In this document: positions 11,336 to 22,017 of the stretch, piece after piece
How positions within the stretch are numbered: the stretch's first letter is position 1
Layout: each line of letters begins with the position of its first letter
Origin: Capronia americana
Lineage: Eukaryota; Ascomycota; Eurotiomycetes; Chaetothyriales; Herpotrichiellaceae
Direction: 5' to 3'
Assembly (NCBI GenBank): GCA_016110215.1
Contig: JADWQD010000004.1
Coordinates: 930,001 to 994,000, forward strand
Length of the DNA stretch: 64,000 nt
Made by a program: the position numbers and the translations under genes
The notes under the pieces: generated by a model
Told to the model about the DNA's origin: nothing
Databases searched by the model: none
What the model saw: only the letters and a program-made list of their open reading frames with translations

Positions 11336-13112
11336 ATGATCTTTCGAGTCTTTGTTCGGCGCGCATCTACTGTTGCAAAGAGAACTCCTCGGCGCGCTGC
11401 TGGTCGCTACGAGATTGTCAGTCAGAGCCTATGTGGTGCGTGAAGTCTTTTGCGTGGTATAATCCTTGGTTGACTCTTCTTTAGACGATGTGCTCAATCG
11501 CCTGCGCCCGAGCCTCCCCGCTCCCTCGACATGCGACGTGATCGATATCAATCCCGGTGTCGGCCTCTGGTCCAAGGCCCTGCACCAAATCCTCGAACCT
11601 CGACGACACGTCCTTGTCGAACCCGAATTGAAACATTATACAGACAGCCTGGGGCCCCTGCTCAACAGCCGCGGGTCACTATATCGACATGCCACCAACC
11701 TTGAGGAAGCATTTGATCCTGAGAGAGGACTCTTGTCCGAATATGCCACGGGGAAAGGTGCTTCACCGGGAAAACTCCCCGAGTTCAACCAGTCGTTGTT
11801 AATGACAGTCAACTTCTCTAGCCGGAGAGTGTCCCAAGGCGCGTACTTAGGCTCCCTTGGCAAGAAGTTCTTTGACGACCTGTTTTTCTCCCTCTTCTCA
11901 AACCAGGCTGGTCGCAGTCTCTTCCGCTATGGCCTGATTCGGATATTGGCATGGATCCCCGAAGAGATGGGCAAAGAACCTTTCGTGCCGCGCACTGTGT
12001 ATCGTCGTTTCAAGCAGACCATCACCCTCGAAGCAATGGCAGACATCACTGAGGTCGCCGGTGTGCCAGGAGGCTTTGGTACCACCCGGTACAGAAGATG
12101 GCCTGAGCTCGAGTTGGAAGAGTATGCTGCCATCAATGCCCGAGCAAAAGAGAATCCTGCCCTTCAGGTGCCTAGCTCGAGACTGGACGAGCCGCCTGCG
12201 CCAGATCTCCGCAGCATTGACCCGACGCCGCACAATCTTAAATCCTTGCCACTCTCGACCGATGCGCTTTGGATCCCCGACTTTATTCAGGTATTGGAGC
12301 GCCTGAAAAAGGAAGAGCCGGCCTTCTATCGCACCCACGCTGGAGGACGAATACCTGGTGAACTTCGCTATAAGACCCCACTTCAAAGGCAATGGGCAGC
12401 GTACCTGAGAGAAGCTAGTACCAAACACCGGACACACATGAGAGCAGTCGAGGTCGTCAATCAGGGAAGGCGGCTTATTGCCGATTGGAAGGCCGCTTTG
12501 CAGGATGCCCATGGTCAACCACTGGACCCGGCTGTTGAGCAAGAGCTTCGACTCCGCGGCGACGAGAATCACAAGAAAATACAAGCCATGTTTGAGACGA
12601 ATAGAATCTGGGCCCAGAAAGCCCTCGACGACTGCCGAGCTGCTGACATGTCGCCGCCTGTATTGTTCTGGTCTCGTCGGGAAACACATCCCTTGATCGT
12701 GCATGACGATGAGTTTCAGCCATCGAACCGACACATGGCTCTGTTGGATGTAGTCCCACACCCCAATCTGCTGAAGAAACTCAACACGCACGACAAGATG
12801 GTGTGCTTTCGACATGTCATGTCCACGCTCTCCAATTGCCTATCGTATTCAGTACCCCAGGCGGCGAAAATGCTGGTCCACGATGCAGGTGTCGAAGCGT
12901 TCCTCAAGACAATCCCTGGGATACATGATCCTACCGTGGGAGGTTGGTATGATCTGACGCAATTGAGGTTGAGAGCTCTACCCGCAGATATGTTTGTTGA
13001 GATCGCATTGGCGTATGAGAGGTGGCCTTTCCGTCCCCGAACCGAGACTATGCTACTGGCAGCTCCGGATTCACAGGCCACATATAGTGCCGAAGAGGAG
13101 GACATTAGATGA
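11336..13112 (+). CDS. MTF1: Mitochondrial transcription factor Mtf1 (rRNA-methyltransferase fold)
   Basis: This is the predicted mitochondrial RNA polymerase specificity factor, which melts promoters with Rpo41 in the matrix and derives from the KsgA/Dim1 rRNA adenine dimethylases. Exon 1 is 11336-11435 and exon 2 is 11485-13112, giving 575 aa. Exon 1 encodes MIFRVFVRRASTVAKR, rich in Arg and free of acidic residues, as expected of a mitochondrial presequence. This supports the start and the intron (GTGCGT donor, TTTAG acceptor). The SAM-fold motif I is CDVIDINPGVGLWSKAL, followed by HVLVEPE. The protein is much longer than the yeast factor, mainly through a charged middle insertion (around 220-400) and a long C-terminal part. 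Such extension is common in filamentous fungi. The family assignment rests on the motif I region, the presequence and overall order. Confidence 0.8.
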
Positions 13113-13674
13113 GCCGACATTGGCTTTACTTGAAATGTGTACAGTACCTCAATATCCTACTAAAATGGGGCTGAGTTGAGGCTCGGTTAAGTTCTTCCAG
13201 CTGACTTCAGCTCTGAAGTCTCAGCACTGATTCATCCGTATCACATCGCACAATCATTTACAGCCCAGACTTTAGCCCGTTAGGACATGCCCTTTGGTGT
13301 CTCTATGCAGAAGGCGTTCTTTGCAGCGCGCGCCTTGCAACATTCGCATTCGCTTCGCATTTGCATTCGATCTTCCTCATTGGTGGAGTCGTGGAAATGT
13401 CTGCAGCATTGCAGGCAGCAGCATAAGGTATTCGCCATTTCTTGATCAATGTGACTTTGACTGCGACGGGTGATGCGACAGGGCATATATATATTAAATA
13501 TAGCTGATCCCTGTTTAGATTCCTGAACCCTGAATCTTGATGCGGATAGCTGATACCGAGTCCACGACATTAAGTTGAGTTTCAGACCACGAGCACGGAA
13601 AACAAAAGCGAGTCCCACGTCGTCTCCGACCACCACAGTGTTGTTGTAAGTCAGATAGATCCAGGTACACCAGT
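13113..13674. other. Intergenic with AT-rich tract
   Basis: No gene seen. An AT-rich tract with TATATATATTAAATA at about 13486-13500 lies roughly 175 bases before the next ATG and may be the core promoter of the isochorismatase-like gene. Confidence 0.5.
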
Positions 13675-14604
13675 ATGGACGTATCCAGCCTTGTCCAGAA
13701 CAGCACGGCCAGCAAGACCGACCCGGCCGATGTCATCATGTGGTCGTCTCCGTCTTCGTCTTCTCAAGAACAGGCCAGCAGGATAGTATCCCCAACCGGC
13801 TCCGAGACGCCGGCGTTCCCAGGCCCGCTGCTGGTCGTGGACCACGAACACGACCGCCAACGCTCGCCCCTCCTGCCCGCGGCAAAGACTCGCACGGCCC
13901 TCCTCCTCATCGACATCCAGCGCGGGCTAAACACGTCGCACGGCTTCTATGGCACCGAACGCTCGACGCCGGCGCTGGAAGATAACGTCGCGACCCTGCT
14001 AAGTCGATGTCGCGAGTATAACAATCGTATTAATAATAGTGATGCCCGCGTGGCGGTCGCCGACCACGGAAGCGGAGACCACCCGATCCAGATGATCCAC
14101 GTGTTCCATCGGAGCAGCAACCCGGCCAGTCCGCTGCACGAGAGCGGCAGGGCGCAAAAGGACGGCATGGCCTTCATGCCGTGCGCGGCGCCGGACGAGA
14201 CCTCGCCCTACGAGACCGTGCTGTCCAAGCGGGCCAACTCGGCGTTCGCGGACGGGAAGCTCGCGGCGCTGCTGGCGGAGAAGAGGATCGCGCAGCTCGT
14301 CGTCGTGGGCATCGCGACCGATCATTGCCTGTCCACGAGCGTGAGGTGGGCCAAGGATTTGGGCGTTGTGAAGCGGGATTGGGATGCGGATGCGGGTGCG
14401 GGTGCGGGTGCAGGTGCTGGCGACGAAGGGGGGGAGGCGGCGCAGAACGAAGGCAAGATCGTCGTCGTCAGGGATGCGACGGCGTGTTTTGGAAAGGGCG
14501 GCGTCGGCGCCGAGATGGTGCAGAGAGTCAGTCTTGCCAGTTTGGAGGGCGAGTTTGCTGAGCTGGCGAGTACGGCGGATGTGATGGGGGAGTTATTTGC
14601 GTAG
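13675..14604 (+). CDS. Isochorismatase-like cysteine hydrolase
   Basis: A single-exon frame of 309 aa of the isochorismatase-like (cysteine hydrolase) superfamily, whose members cleave isochorismate, nicotinamide, ureidoacrylate or other amide and ether compounds. The catalytic triad is visible: Asp80 in LLLIDIQRGL, Lys185 in SKRANSAF and Cys218 in ATDHCLSTS. Residues 1-70 are a Ser/Pro-rich extension not needed for the fold, so a later start is possible, although no ATG lies near the core. Residues about 235-258 form a Gly-Ala-Asp insertion encoded by short GGTGCG repeats between the catalytic Cys strand and the final strand. The gene is more GC-rich than its neighbours. The substrate cannot be inferred, and isolation from siderophore or nicotinate genes argues against a specific guess. 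Confidence 0.85.
   Translation: MDVSSLVQNSTASKTDPADVIMWSSPSSSSQEQASRIVSPTGSETPAFPGPLLVVDHEHDRQRSPLLPAAKTRTALLLIDIQRGLNTSHGFYGTERSTPALEDNVATLLSRCREYNNRINNSDARVAVADHGSGDHPIQMIHVFHRSSNPASPLHESGRAQKDGMAFMPCAAPDETSPYETVLSKRANSAFADGKLAALLAEKRIAQLVVVGIATDHCLSTSVRWAKDLGVVKRDWDADAGAGAGAGAGDEGGEAAQNEGKIVVVRDATACFGKGGVGAEMVQRVSLASLEGEFAELASTADVMGELFA
14383..14420 (+). repeat. Hexanucleotide repeat in coding sequence
   Basis: Imperfect GGTGCG/GGATGC units inside the isochorismatase-like gene encode an Asp-Ala then Ala-Gly run. The unit length of six keeps the frame when copies are gained or lost. Confidence 0.75.
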
Positions 14605-16302
14605 GGGGGAGAGGTACAGTAGGTTAATTATCACGGGCGGACAAGGGAAATGAAGAACAGTGCAATGGACTTGGAAGAAGTGAAGGGTCTTGGAGGGCAG
14701 TCATGGCCATAGACATAGCCGTAGGGCTTGAAGGACGGTGTCATTTAATAGTCCAGGGTTGTATGGGGGATTGGGGATTGATTGATTGAATTCTCGTGGC
14801 AGGTATGGCCGTGGGATTGTGATCTCACGCTTTCTATGGCTCTGACAGAGCTGGTTAGCTGCAGAATGGGACTGGAGGGTAGAGACTGGAGACTGGATAA
14901 TGTGTGTTGATAGCACCGCGATCGATATCGAATAGGGGAGACAGCCTTATGAGACACAGTGCAGATGCTTCGCCTCGCCACCACTTGTTGATCACTGACC
15001 ATATTGAGCGTATCATTCCCTATCTTGTTGCTTCGGCACCGCCTGTCGACGGATCTCCTCTAACTCGGACCAAACTGCGGATATGCAAACGCCAATTTAT
15101 CATATTGCTTGCTTGCCGCTCGCTTCGTACAGGGCAGCCATTCGAGTTCTCTCCCTTCAGTCTGAGCCGACGATCTCACCAGACGATGACTGCCAAGGAC
15201 ACAGTATTTTCGTTCTACTGACGGGGGCGTCGGTCCAAGCTTGGGAAGTGCACCTCTACAAGAATAGTGCAGGCATCCAGCAGGTGGCAGTTGTTCAGTT
15301 GCTGTGTCCGCCACCTCACCCGTGGGAGCTTCAGTGATATCGTGTTACAACCCGGTCAGGAGGAGAGAACTTCGCAGATACGGAAACTGGTAGATCGGGT
15401 CGACCGGATCGATCGACTGTAGCAACGACTGAACCGAATACTTACTTGAGACGGCCGTATACCTCGGACCCTGAAACATCGTGAAGTTCAGTCGAGTGGT
15501 GATGGATCACAGTGAGAGTTTACGATCCTCTTGGCTGAATACGAAGTCATCTTGACATATCTCGCTGTTCAGTGAGACATGCTTATACGAGCTTTGCGTT
15601 GGAAGACCGTACGGCAAGGCGGCCGTAAGCGGTGTTTCAATCGGCCCTCGCAGCTTGGTTGTAGAGGAATTTCGTTGAGGGCGAGCCATCGTGCTGAATC
15701 GAACAGTGTCCCGCGTTTGCCAAAGCGAGTGTGTTTGGAAAGTTCACCTCTCTTTGCTGGCCAGGATGATCTTGACGTTTAGGACAGCATTGACTGGCGG
15801 CCAGTGAACACGACGTTAGCAAGATCAGCGGACATCGCCCGCGGTGAGTCTCTTTGAGTTCTTTTGCGTAGAGTGATGGAGCCGCGAAGTTGTTGGATTT
15901 TCGGGGAAGGCCAACCTAATTATAAGTCAACACGATGACCGGCAGAGACCCATGAGGAAATCTTGGAGGCTTTCCTCTGGACAAGCTGTTCTGGACTCGG
16001 ACGGCATACGAGCATCGCTGAATTGCCGCCTGTTAGAGAAGGGGTCCACCACACCTCTCATTGAAGCGTGAGTGGCTGACGTAAGGTCAGGTCGGCTTGG
16101 AGGACGAGGCTCTCCAAAGAGGCCAATGACTGACGAGAGCATCCACTGCTGGTACCTTGCTCCTAGATTGGGAAATCACTTGCAAGCTCGACATTTGGAA
16201 AATGTATAAAGAGCCAGAGTAAGGGAGCTCACCTTCTCGAGACCAAGCCAGCTGTCCAATCTTTCCGACTATAATTTCAGGATCAACCATTATTCTGCCA
16301 CA
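14605..16302. other. Intergenic, 1.7 kb, no gene seen
   Basis: Both strands hold only short unrelated open frames with poor start contexts. I see no transposon ends, tRNA or long repeats. The end nearest 16303 is the promoter of the secreted-protein gene. Confidence 0.55.
16205..16210 (+). promoter_or_regulatory. TATA box of the small secreted protein gene
   Basis: TATAAA lies 98 bases before the ATG at 16303, a usual distance for a fungal gene with a short 5' leader. Confidence 0.55.
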
Positions 16303-16734
16303 ATGCCGGCCTTCAAAATGCTCCTGCCCGCTCTTTTCCTCATCCCGACGCTTGTCCTCGGATACCCCTATTCAGCTCCACAAAGCTCAGACGACACCGA
16401 CCAAATCACCTGCTTCGAGCAAGGCAGTGGTTTTGTCACCACCGCCCAGGCCAACGACCTCGTAAACGAGTTCGATCGCCTGATCTGTCAATCAAACCCC
16501 AGTGCCGGCATTTCATTGAACGGACTCGAAGGTGTCTCCGTCGATGACCCTTCCGGCACGATCATCTTCCAGAACACTTTGGACCAGGTGGCTACCCCGC
16601 CAAGCTGTGGGGAGGTCGTCGGAGATTTTCAGAAGCTGTTGGCTGCATGTTTCACGAACCAGGGCAGTTACGGTGGTGTGTTGATCGAGACGGCCGGCGG
16701 CGGAGCGACAAGTTATATCATCAAGTCGCCATGA
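16303..16734 (+). CDS. Small secreted cysteine-containing protein
   Basis: A single-exon protein of 143 aa with a clear signal peptide: a short basic start, a Leu-rich core (MLLPALFLIPTLVLG) and a likely cut after LVLGYP or nearby. The mature part is about 120 residues, mildly acidic, and has four cysteines in the contexts ITCFE, LICQS, PSCGE and AACFT. These could form two disulfides. No membrane span, GPI signal or known enzyme motif is seen. A TATA box lies 98 bases upstream. The size, secretion signal and even cysteine number resemble small fungal secreted proteins of unknown role. Some members of that broad class act at host or microbe interfaces, but nothing here proves it. I do not recognise the family. 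Confidence 0.7.
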   Translation: MPAFKMLLPALFLIPTLVLGYPYSAPQSSDDTDQITCFEQGSGFVTTAQANDLVNEFDRLICQSNPSAGISLNGLEGVSVDDPSGTIIFQNTLDQVATPPSCGEVVGDFQKLLAACFTNQGSYGGVLIETAGGGATSYIIKSP

Positions 16735-17772
16735 CTAGAGCACGGATGAAGGAAGCCGATATGGGGCCAAAGACTTGTGGACTGCTTGGTTGAGGAGAAA
16801 CTGTGGTCTTCTTGCGCCGTTGTGTAGTCTGATTGAAGAGAAACGGTGATGGGTTGTGGTGAACGAGAGCGTGGTGGGAAGAGTTAGCACGGCTGTTGGG
16901 GTTGAGTTAGTATCTCCTGACAGTCAATTCTCTCTGAGGCATCTTCCTCGTTCGCAGTGGCTTGATCTCAATTTCGCATTTGTATCACACATGACTGAAT
17001 GCTAAAGTAGTCGACCGGAGTCAGACTGGGTGCTGCATGCAGGGTTGCAGGCCGATTTCGCGTTCCACTGGAAACTGTTGTCACGTCTGGAGACTGCGGT
17101 GATTCAGCTGACTCGGCTTTGTAGCGAACGTTTCATCATGTAGCAAAACCAGCTCATCAGACGATGATCCTGGCAACAGACGGTGTGCATAAAGCAAAGG
17201 ACAGCATATCAGTCACAAAAGGCCGGAAGGGTGTTGTTGGTGGAACGGGGTGGTCAAAACTGAAACTTCGAAGCCGAAACTGAATCAGAAATACTGGCAC
17301 GATTAAGCCAAGCGTCAGGTGACTTGATGAGTCATCAAATACTAGAGTAACCGTATAAGGCTAGCGGTCACTACATAGTCCCGGCAGACCTTCCTCCTAG
17401 CTCGGCCAATTGCTTGTCTCCACTGGCTCTTCTCCCACCTTCCTCTTCCTCATGTGCCGATAAGCATCTGCTTCGAAGCTTCGCAGCGTGCCGTTCCATC
17501 CTAACAGGGTTACCCCGCTCAGGCGTCCTATCACGCCGCTTGATTTGTTAGGGACAGGTACGAGTAGACATGGCATCCTGCGTGCCATTGCAGCCCCTCG
17601 TTCGAATATGGAGCGGTCACGAAATGGCTTTATCATCTTCCCAAGGTTTGAAATCGCGCGTCTCGGGCACATCAGTTGACATCTCCTCCAACCACCCTCT
17701 CTTCTGTGCCATCCAGTCGATATCGTTTACCCATCTCTGCCTTTGATCTCCATTGTCGGGTCAGTTCTCAAC
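16735..17772. other. Intergenic, 1 kb, no gene seen
   Basis: Nothing supportable apart from the promoter side of the downstream permease, which has a CT-rich stretch at about 17680-17760. Confidence 0.55.
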
Positions 17773-19734
17773 ATGAGCAAAGTTGCCGAAGTTGCAGCCC
17801 GTGGCGAAGAGGTCTCCCCGAGTGATAGCAATGATGCCGTCCTCGGTGAGAAGCTGGGGACGATGCGAGATGTCGAAGATATGAAACGTATGGGCAAGGA
17901 ACAACTGTTTAGGGTAAATCAGCGCGCCGTCAACTTTCGTGAGACCAGGTAGGCTGACGACAGCGCCGTAGCGAAACTTTGGATTCTTGTCTATCTTCGG
18001 GTTTGCTATGATTCTAATGCAGACGTGGCAAGCTATACTTGGGTAAGTCTGCCAAAGTCCCGATATGGGCTTGCTGCAGGACTATTGACCGCGGGCGCTT
18101 TAGGACCATTGTCTTTGGTCTCGGTAATGGTGGTACAGCTGGCCTGATATATATGTACATCATCGTCGTTTTCTTCTTCAGCCTTGTCAACATTTCCATG
18201 GCTGAGATGGCCTCCATGGCGCCGACAGCAGGTGTGTACAATATTTATCGGTCGTCAGTCGAATCCTCCCGAGACTCACGCTGCCACAGGTGGTCAGTAC
18301 CACTGGATCTCTGAGTTTGCGCCCCGAAACCAGCAGAAGCTGCTCTCTTTCGTCGTGGGGTGGCTCTGTACACTCGGCTGGCAGAGCGGAGTCTCGATAG
18401 GATGTTTTCTCGCGGCAACTGAGATCCAAGGTCTCATCGTCCTCAACAACGACAGTTACAGCTACGAACGGTGGCACGGGACTCTCCTCACTATTGCAAT
18501 CGTCCTCTTTGTCGCGTTCTTCAACACCTTCTTTGCAAAGTATCTTCCACTCGTTGAGCGATTTGTTCTCGGCCTGCACCTTGGAGGGTTTATTTGCATT
18601 CTTGTTCCATTATGGGCTCTTGGCCCGCGAGGCGACTCTCATCAGATTTGGACTGTCTTCGAGGATGGCGGCGGATGGGGCTCGAGTACGAGCCATGAAG
18701 TCAACTGGTCCGAATTCCGCTAACTGTCGGCAGCGGGTCTCGCAACTCTTGTCGGCTTGATCACACCTACCACTGCTTTTCTCGGCGCCGACGCAGCTGT
18801 CCACATGGCCGAGGAATTGAGAAACGCTTCCAAGACTCTCCCGAGAGTCATGATATGGACTTCGATTATTAACGGAGCGCTAGGCTTTGTGATGCTCATG
18901 TATGCTGTCCATCCGCGAAACTACCAACTCCCACTGACAAACCCTACAGTACCTTTTGCTGTAAGGTGACCTGATGACTGGATGAGAGTATCCGTTCTCG
19001 GCTCTTCGTATTGACGTCTCTCAGACACATTGGGCGACCTAGATAGCGTCCTTGCGACGCCGACCGGTTATCCCTTCATTCAAGTCTTCTACAACGCCAC
19101 CGGCTCGAAGGGTGGTGCTACGGCAATGTCATGCATCCTCGTTCTTTCGTCCATCGCGAACGGCATGACCAACATGGCCACTGCGTCTCGGCAACTGTTC
19201 GCCTTCGCCCGCGACAAAGGCTTGCCCTTTCACACATGGTTCGCAAAGGTCGGGACTCGGATTGAAATTCCAACCAACTGTGAGTCGCAGGCCACGTAGT
19301 CATCTCATCCGTTGTCTAACTTATTTCAAGCCGTAATTTTCACCGTCGGCTTCTCTGTCCTATTTTCTCTGATCAACATCGGCTCGACTGTAGCCTTCAA
19401 TCAGATCTTATCGCTCGGTGTCGCGGCATTGCTTTCCTCCTACCTCGTCTCGATCAGCTGCGTTGCCCTTCGTCGCGTTCGGAAGCAACCGCTTCTCGAC
19501 CGCGCTTTCAACCTGGGTCCATTAGGACTTCCCATCAATCTAGCCTCCATTGCCTTCCTCCTCTTGGCATTTGTCATGAGTTTCTTCCCAGGAATGGCAC
19601 ACCCAACTCCTCAGACCATGAATTGGTCGTGCCTGGCTTACGGTGGAGTGCTCATCATTGGGGGAGGCTACTATGTGTTTTGGGCACGACATCAGTATGT
19701 TGGACCGGTGGAATATGTCCGCAAGAGCGCTTGA
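17773..19734 (+). CDS. Amino acid/GABA-type permease (APC superfamily), eight exons
   Basis: This is a plasma-membrane amino acid, GABA or choline permease of the fungal APC superfamily, 523 aa. Exons are 17773-17913, 17972-18042, 18104-18231, 18290-18685, 18734-18899, 18950-18960, 19025-19279 and 19331-19734, and every phase fits. Joined text matches the family: RMGKEQLFRRNFGFLSIFGF, IVFGLGNGGTAGLIY, SMAEMASMAPTAGGQYHW, TAFLGADAAVHMAEELRNAS, VMLITFCYTLGDLDSV and IANGMTNMATASRQLFAFAR. About 12 membrane spans are expected. Two oddities stand out. Exon 6 is only 11 bases. The 48-base intron at 18686-18733 is a multiple of three, has a weak GTACGA donor and contains an in-frame TAA, so its retention would truncate the protein. 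The particular substrate is not clear. Confidence 0.9.
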
Positions 19735-20729
19735 ACGTGGAGGACGCGGTCGGGAATCACAGCTCCTTCGACGTAGCATCGAGATCCTGGACATGCGGCA
19801 AGGGAGGAACTTCGCGCAATATGTCATTCCTAGAGGGGCGCCGGCCGTGCACAATCCCAGCAGAGCCTTTAAGTTTTCTAGCGTTCCCGGCCTCGTTTCT
19901 GGAAGGAGGACGACTTCAGGTTTGATCAATCCTTTGCGGACGTCAGGCTGGAAGAAAAGGGGAGACATTCGCCGACGGGAAGAACACGGATTCGCCTTTG
20001 ACTTTGACCGGTGATTGAGGCATAAGCCGTGGTGCGTACGGAGCATCTAGAGCATAGAGAAATGCGCGTCCATGAAGGACAAAACAATGATGCTGTGACT
20101 CATAATCAATCCAAGCTATTAATAAGGAGAACCGAAGTGAGGACACGGCGTTGTTGATGTGGCCGTTCACCGAACTTGGCCGGCAACTTCCAGCGCTGAG
20201 GTCTTGAAAGTCTCCCTCTACCTCTTTGATCTCTGCCTGATGGCCATGTCACAGAAACGCTAGCAGAAGACCCCTTCTCATATGACCTTCCACTTTCTGA
20301 GCTTCCTGGCCTTGAGGTGTGGTTTCTCCTCGGAGGGCACGGTAGACTTAGCTCCATTGTCCCATCTACATGCCCATAACCCGGAAAAGTCAATGCCTCC
20401 GAAAGTCGGAGAACGGCCTACGTAGCTTGGAATTCCGCACAGCTTGCTACGAATCCAATGTCCCGTAGGGATGTACATGTACTCCGCACGTCGCTAAACT
20501 AGTACGTACTCCGTACTCTCCAGCGCCGTCGTCCCGCAACTCACGGACAGGTCCACTTCTTGGTGTGTATATACACTGTTCCATGTAACCCATCGCTGGT
20601 CGCAAAACCCTGTCTTGATTCCAGCCACAGCCATCTTCTTAATTGACATACAGACAGAGACAGTGAGAAAGACAGACGGAGAGCCTTTGTGTTATCAGAG
20701 ACATCGATACTTTAAGCAAGTCCATTGCA
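19735..20729. other. Intergenic with TATA element
   Basis: No gene seen in about 1 kb. TATATA at 20568-20573 lies about 160 bases before the O-methyltransferase ATG and is its probable core promoter. Confidence 0.5.
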
Positions 20730-21561
20730 ATGGCGTATCAATTCCCCAACCCCGTCGAAGCATCCGACCACGTCCTCGCCCTCCTCGACCGGCTCCACCG
20801 ACAATCCGAAGCCCAGGAAGCGACGTTCGACATTACCAAACACGCCGGCTCCTCCCAGGACTTCAAGGAGGCCGTCCAAGACAAGTTCATCGCCCTCGAC
20901 CAGGACAAATGCCACTGCTTGTATACGCTCTGTCGGGCCCTGAACGCCAAGAACATCGTCGAGGCGGGCACCAGCTTCGGCGTCAGTACCATGTATTTGG
21001 GCCTGGCGGTGACGCGGAACGTCGAAGCCACGGGCGGCACGGGGACGGTGATCGGCACGGAACACGAGCCCTCCAAGGCCGAGAGGGCGCGGGCGTACTG
21101 GGACGAGGCTGGCGATGAGGTGTCGCGACACATTGACTTGAGGGTCGGGGATCTGCGGGAGACGTTGAAGGCGGATCTGCCTGCCGAAATTGACGTCTTG
21201 CTTTTGGACAGTGAGTGCCTCCCTTTCTCCCTCCCATCATTACGCTGCTCCCCGTTGCGCTTCCATGCCGCACTGTGTCCAATTTGAGTGCGAGTGCGAG
21301 TACGAGTATGAGTATCCGTGCTGATTGATGAACGTGGCGGTGGACAAAGTCTGGGCACCGATGGCTCTTCCGGCGCTGAAGCTCGTCCAGCCGAAGATGC
21401 GATACGGGGCCGTCGTGATCAGCGACAATCCGATCGGTTCGACAGATAGGTATAAGGACTTGTTCGCCTATTTGCGTGGGCAGGACAATGGGTTCATCAA
21501 CCTGACTTTGCCGTACAACAAGGGGCTGGAGATGAGTGTGTATGTGCCTTCTCGGAAATAG
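20730..21561 (+). CDS. SAM-dependent O-methyltransferase
   Basis: A methyltransferase of 230 aa from exons 20730-21210 and 21350-21561. SAM-binding motif I is VEAGTSFGVSTMYLG (residues about 77-91). The acidic end of strand 2 is TVIGTEHEPSKAERA, and strand 4 is IDVLLLDIWAPMALPALKL, which is formed only after splicing (A+TC). This order fits the class I caffeoyl-CoA/YrrM-like O-methyltransferases, which methylate small hydroxylated aromatics or related compounds. The donor is GTGAGT and the acceptor is CAAAG. The 139-base intron holds five GAGTNY units and an in-frame stop close to the acceptor, so it cannot be read through. The absence of a signal peptide suggests a cytosolic enzyme. It has no metabolic neighbours that identify a substrate. 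Confidence 0.87.
21286..21315 (+). repeat. GAGTNY hexamer array inside an intron
   Basis: Five tandem hexamers (GAGTGC twice, GAGTAC, GAGTAT twice) lie about 35 bases before the methyltransferase acceptor at 21348-21349. Confidence 0.85.
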
Positions 21562-22017
21562 AATGGCTCTCACCCGGGGGTGGGGAGGTACATGTTAATT
21601 AGTGCGTGTACCGCAGATAGGTAATGCATCAGACAAACAACCAATGCGACTCATCATCTTTGAGACTGTAATTGATCGGACTGGCGATAGGAAGCCATCT
21701 CATAAGGCTGGGACTAGGCTGCACGGCAAGGCTGAGAAGATGCAGATTGTTGGGCAGCCACAACGGGCGCTGCATTGTCGACATCGACGTCTAATCTCAT
21801 CCCCTCGAAGCTGTCCACTTGCCACTTGCTCAACTCTAACTCCATCGATTGTTTTAAACCCACATAAATCGATTGCCTCCCGTGGTGTTTCCTTTAGGAT
21901 AGCCCCGTCCAGCCTCACCCGTCCTGTCCAGTGTGGACGAAAAGGCCAAGGATCCCAGCAGCATACGGAGTAGACCATACAACATGGTAGGTGCGCCATC
22001 TTCTCATCCTCGATATA
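21562..22017. other. Intergenic, methyltransferase to HET gene
   Basis: No gene seen. An ATG at 21984 followed at once by GTAGGT may be a minimal first exon of the downstream HET gene. Confidence 0.5.

Noticed and set aside
18721..18723. Premature TAA that would make the amino acid permease a pseudogene
   Set aside because: A 48-base GT-AG intron with a CTAAC branch site removes it and restores family sequence.
19735..20046. Open frames just after the permease on both strands
   Set aside because: They overlap the permease end and lack any family resemblance.
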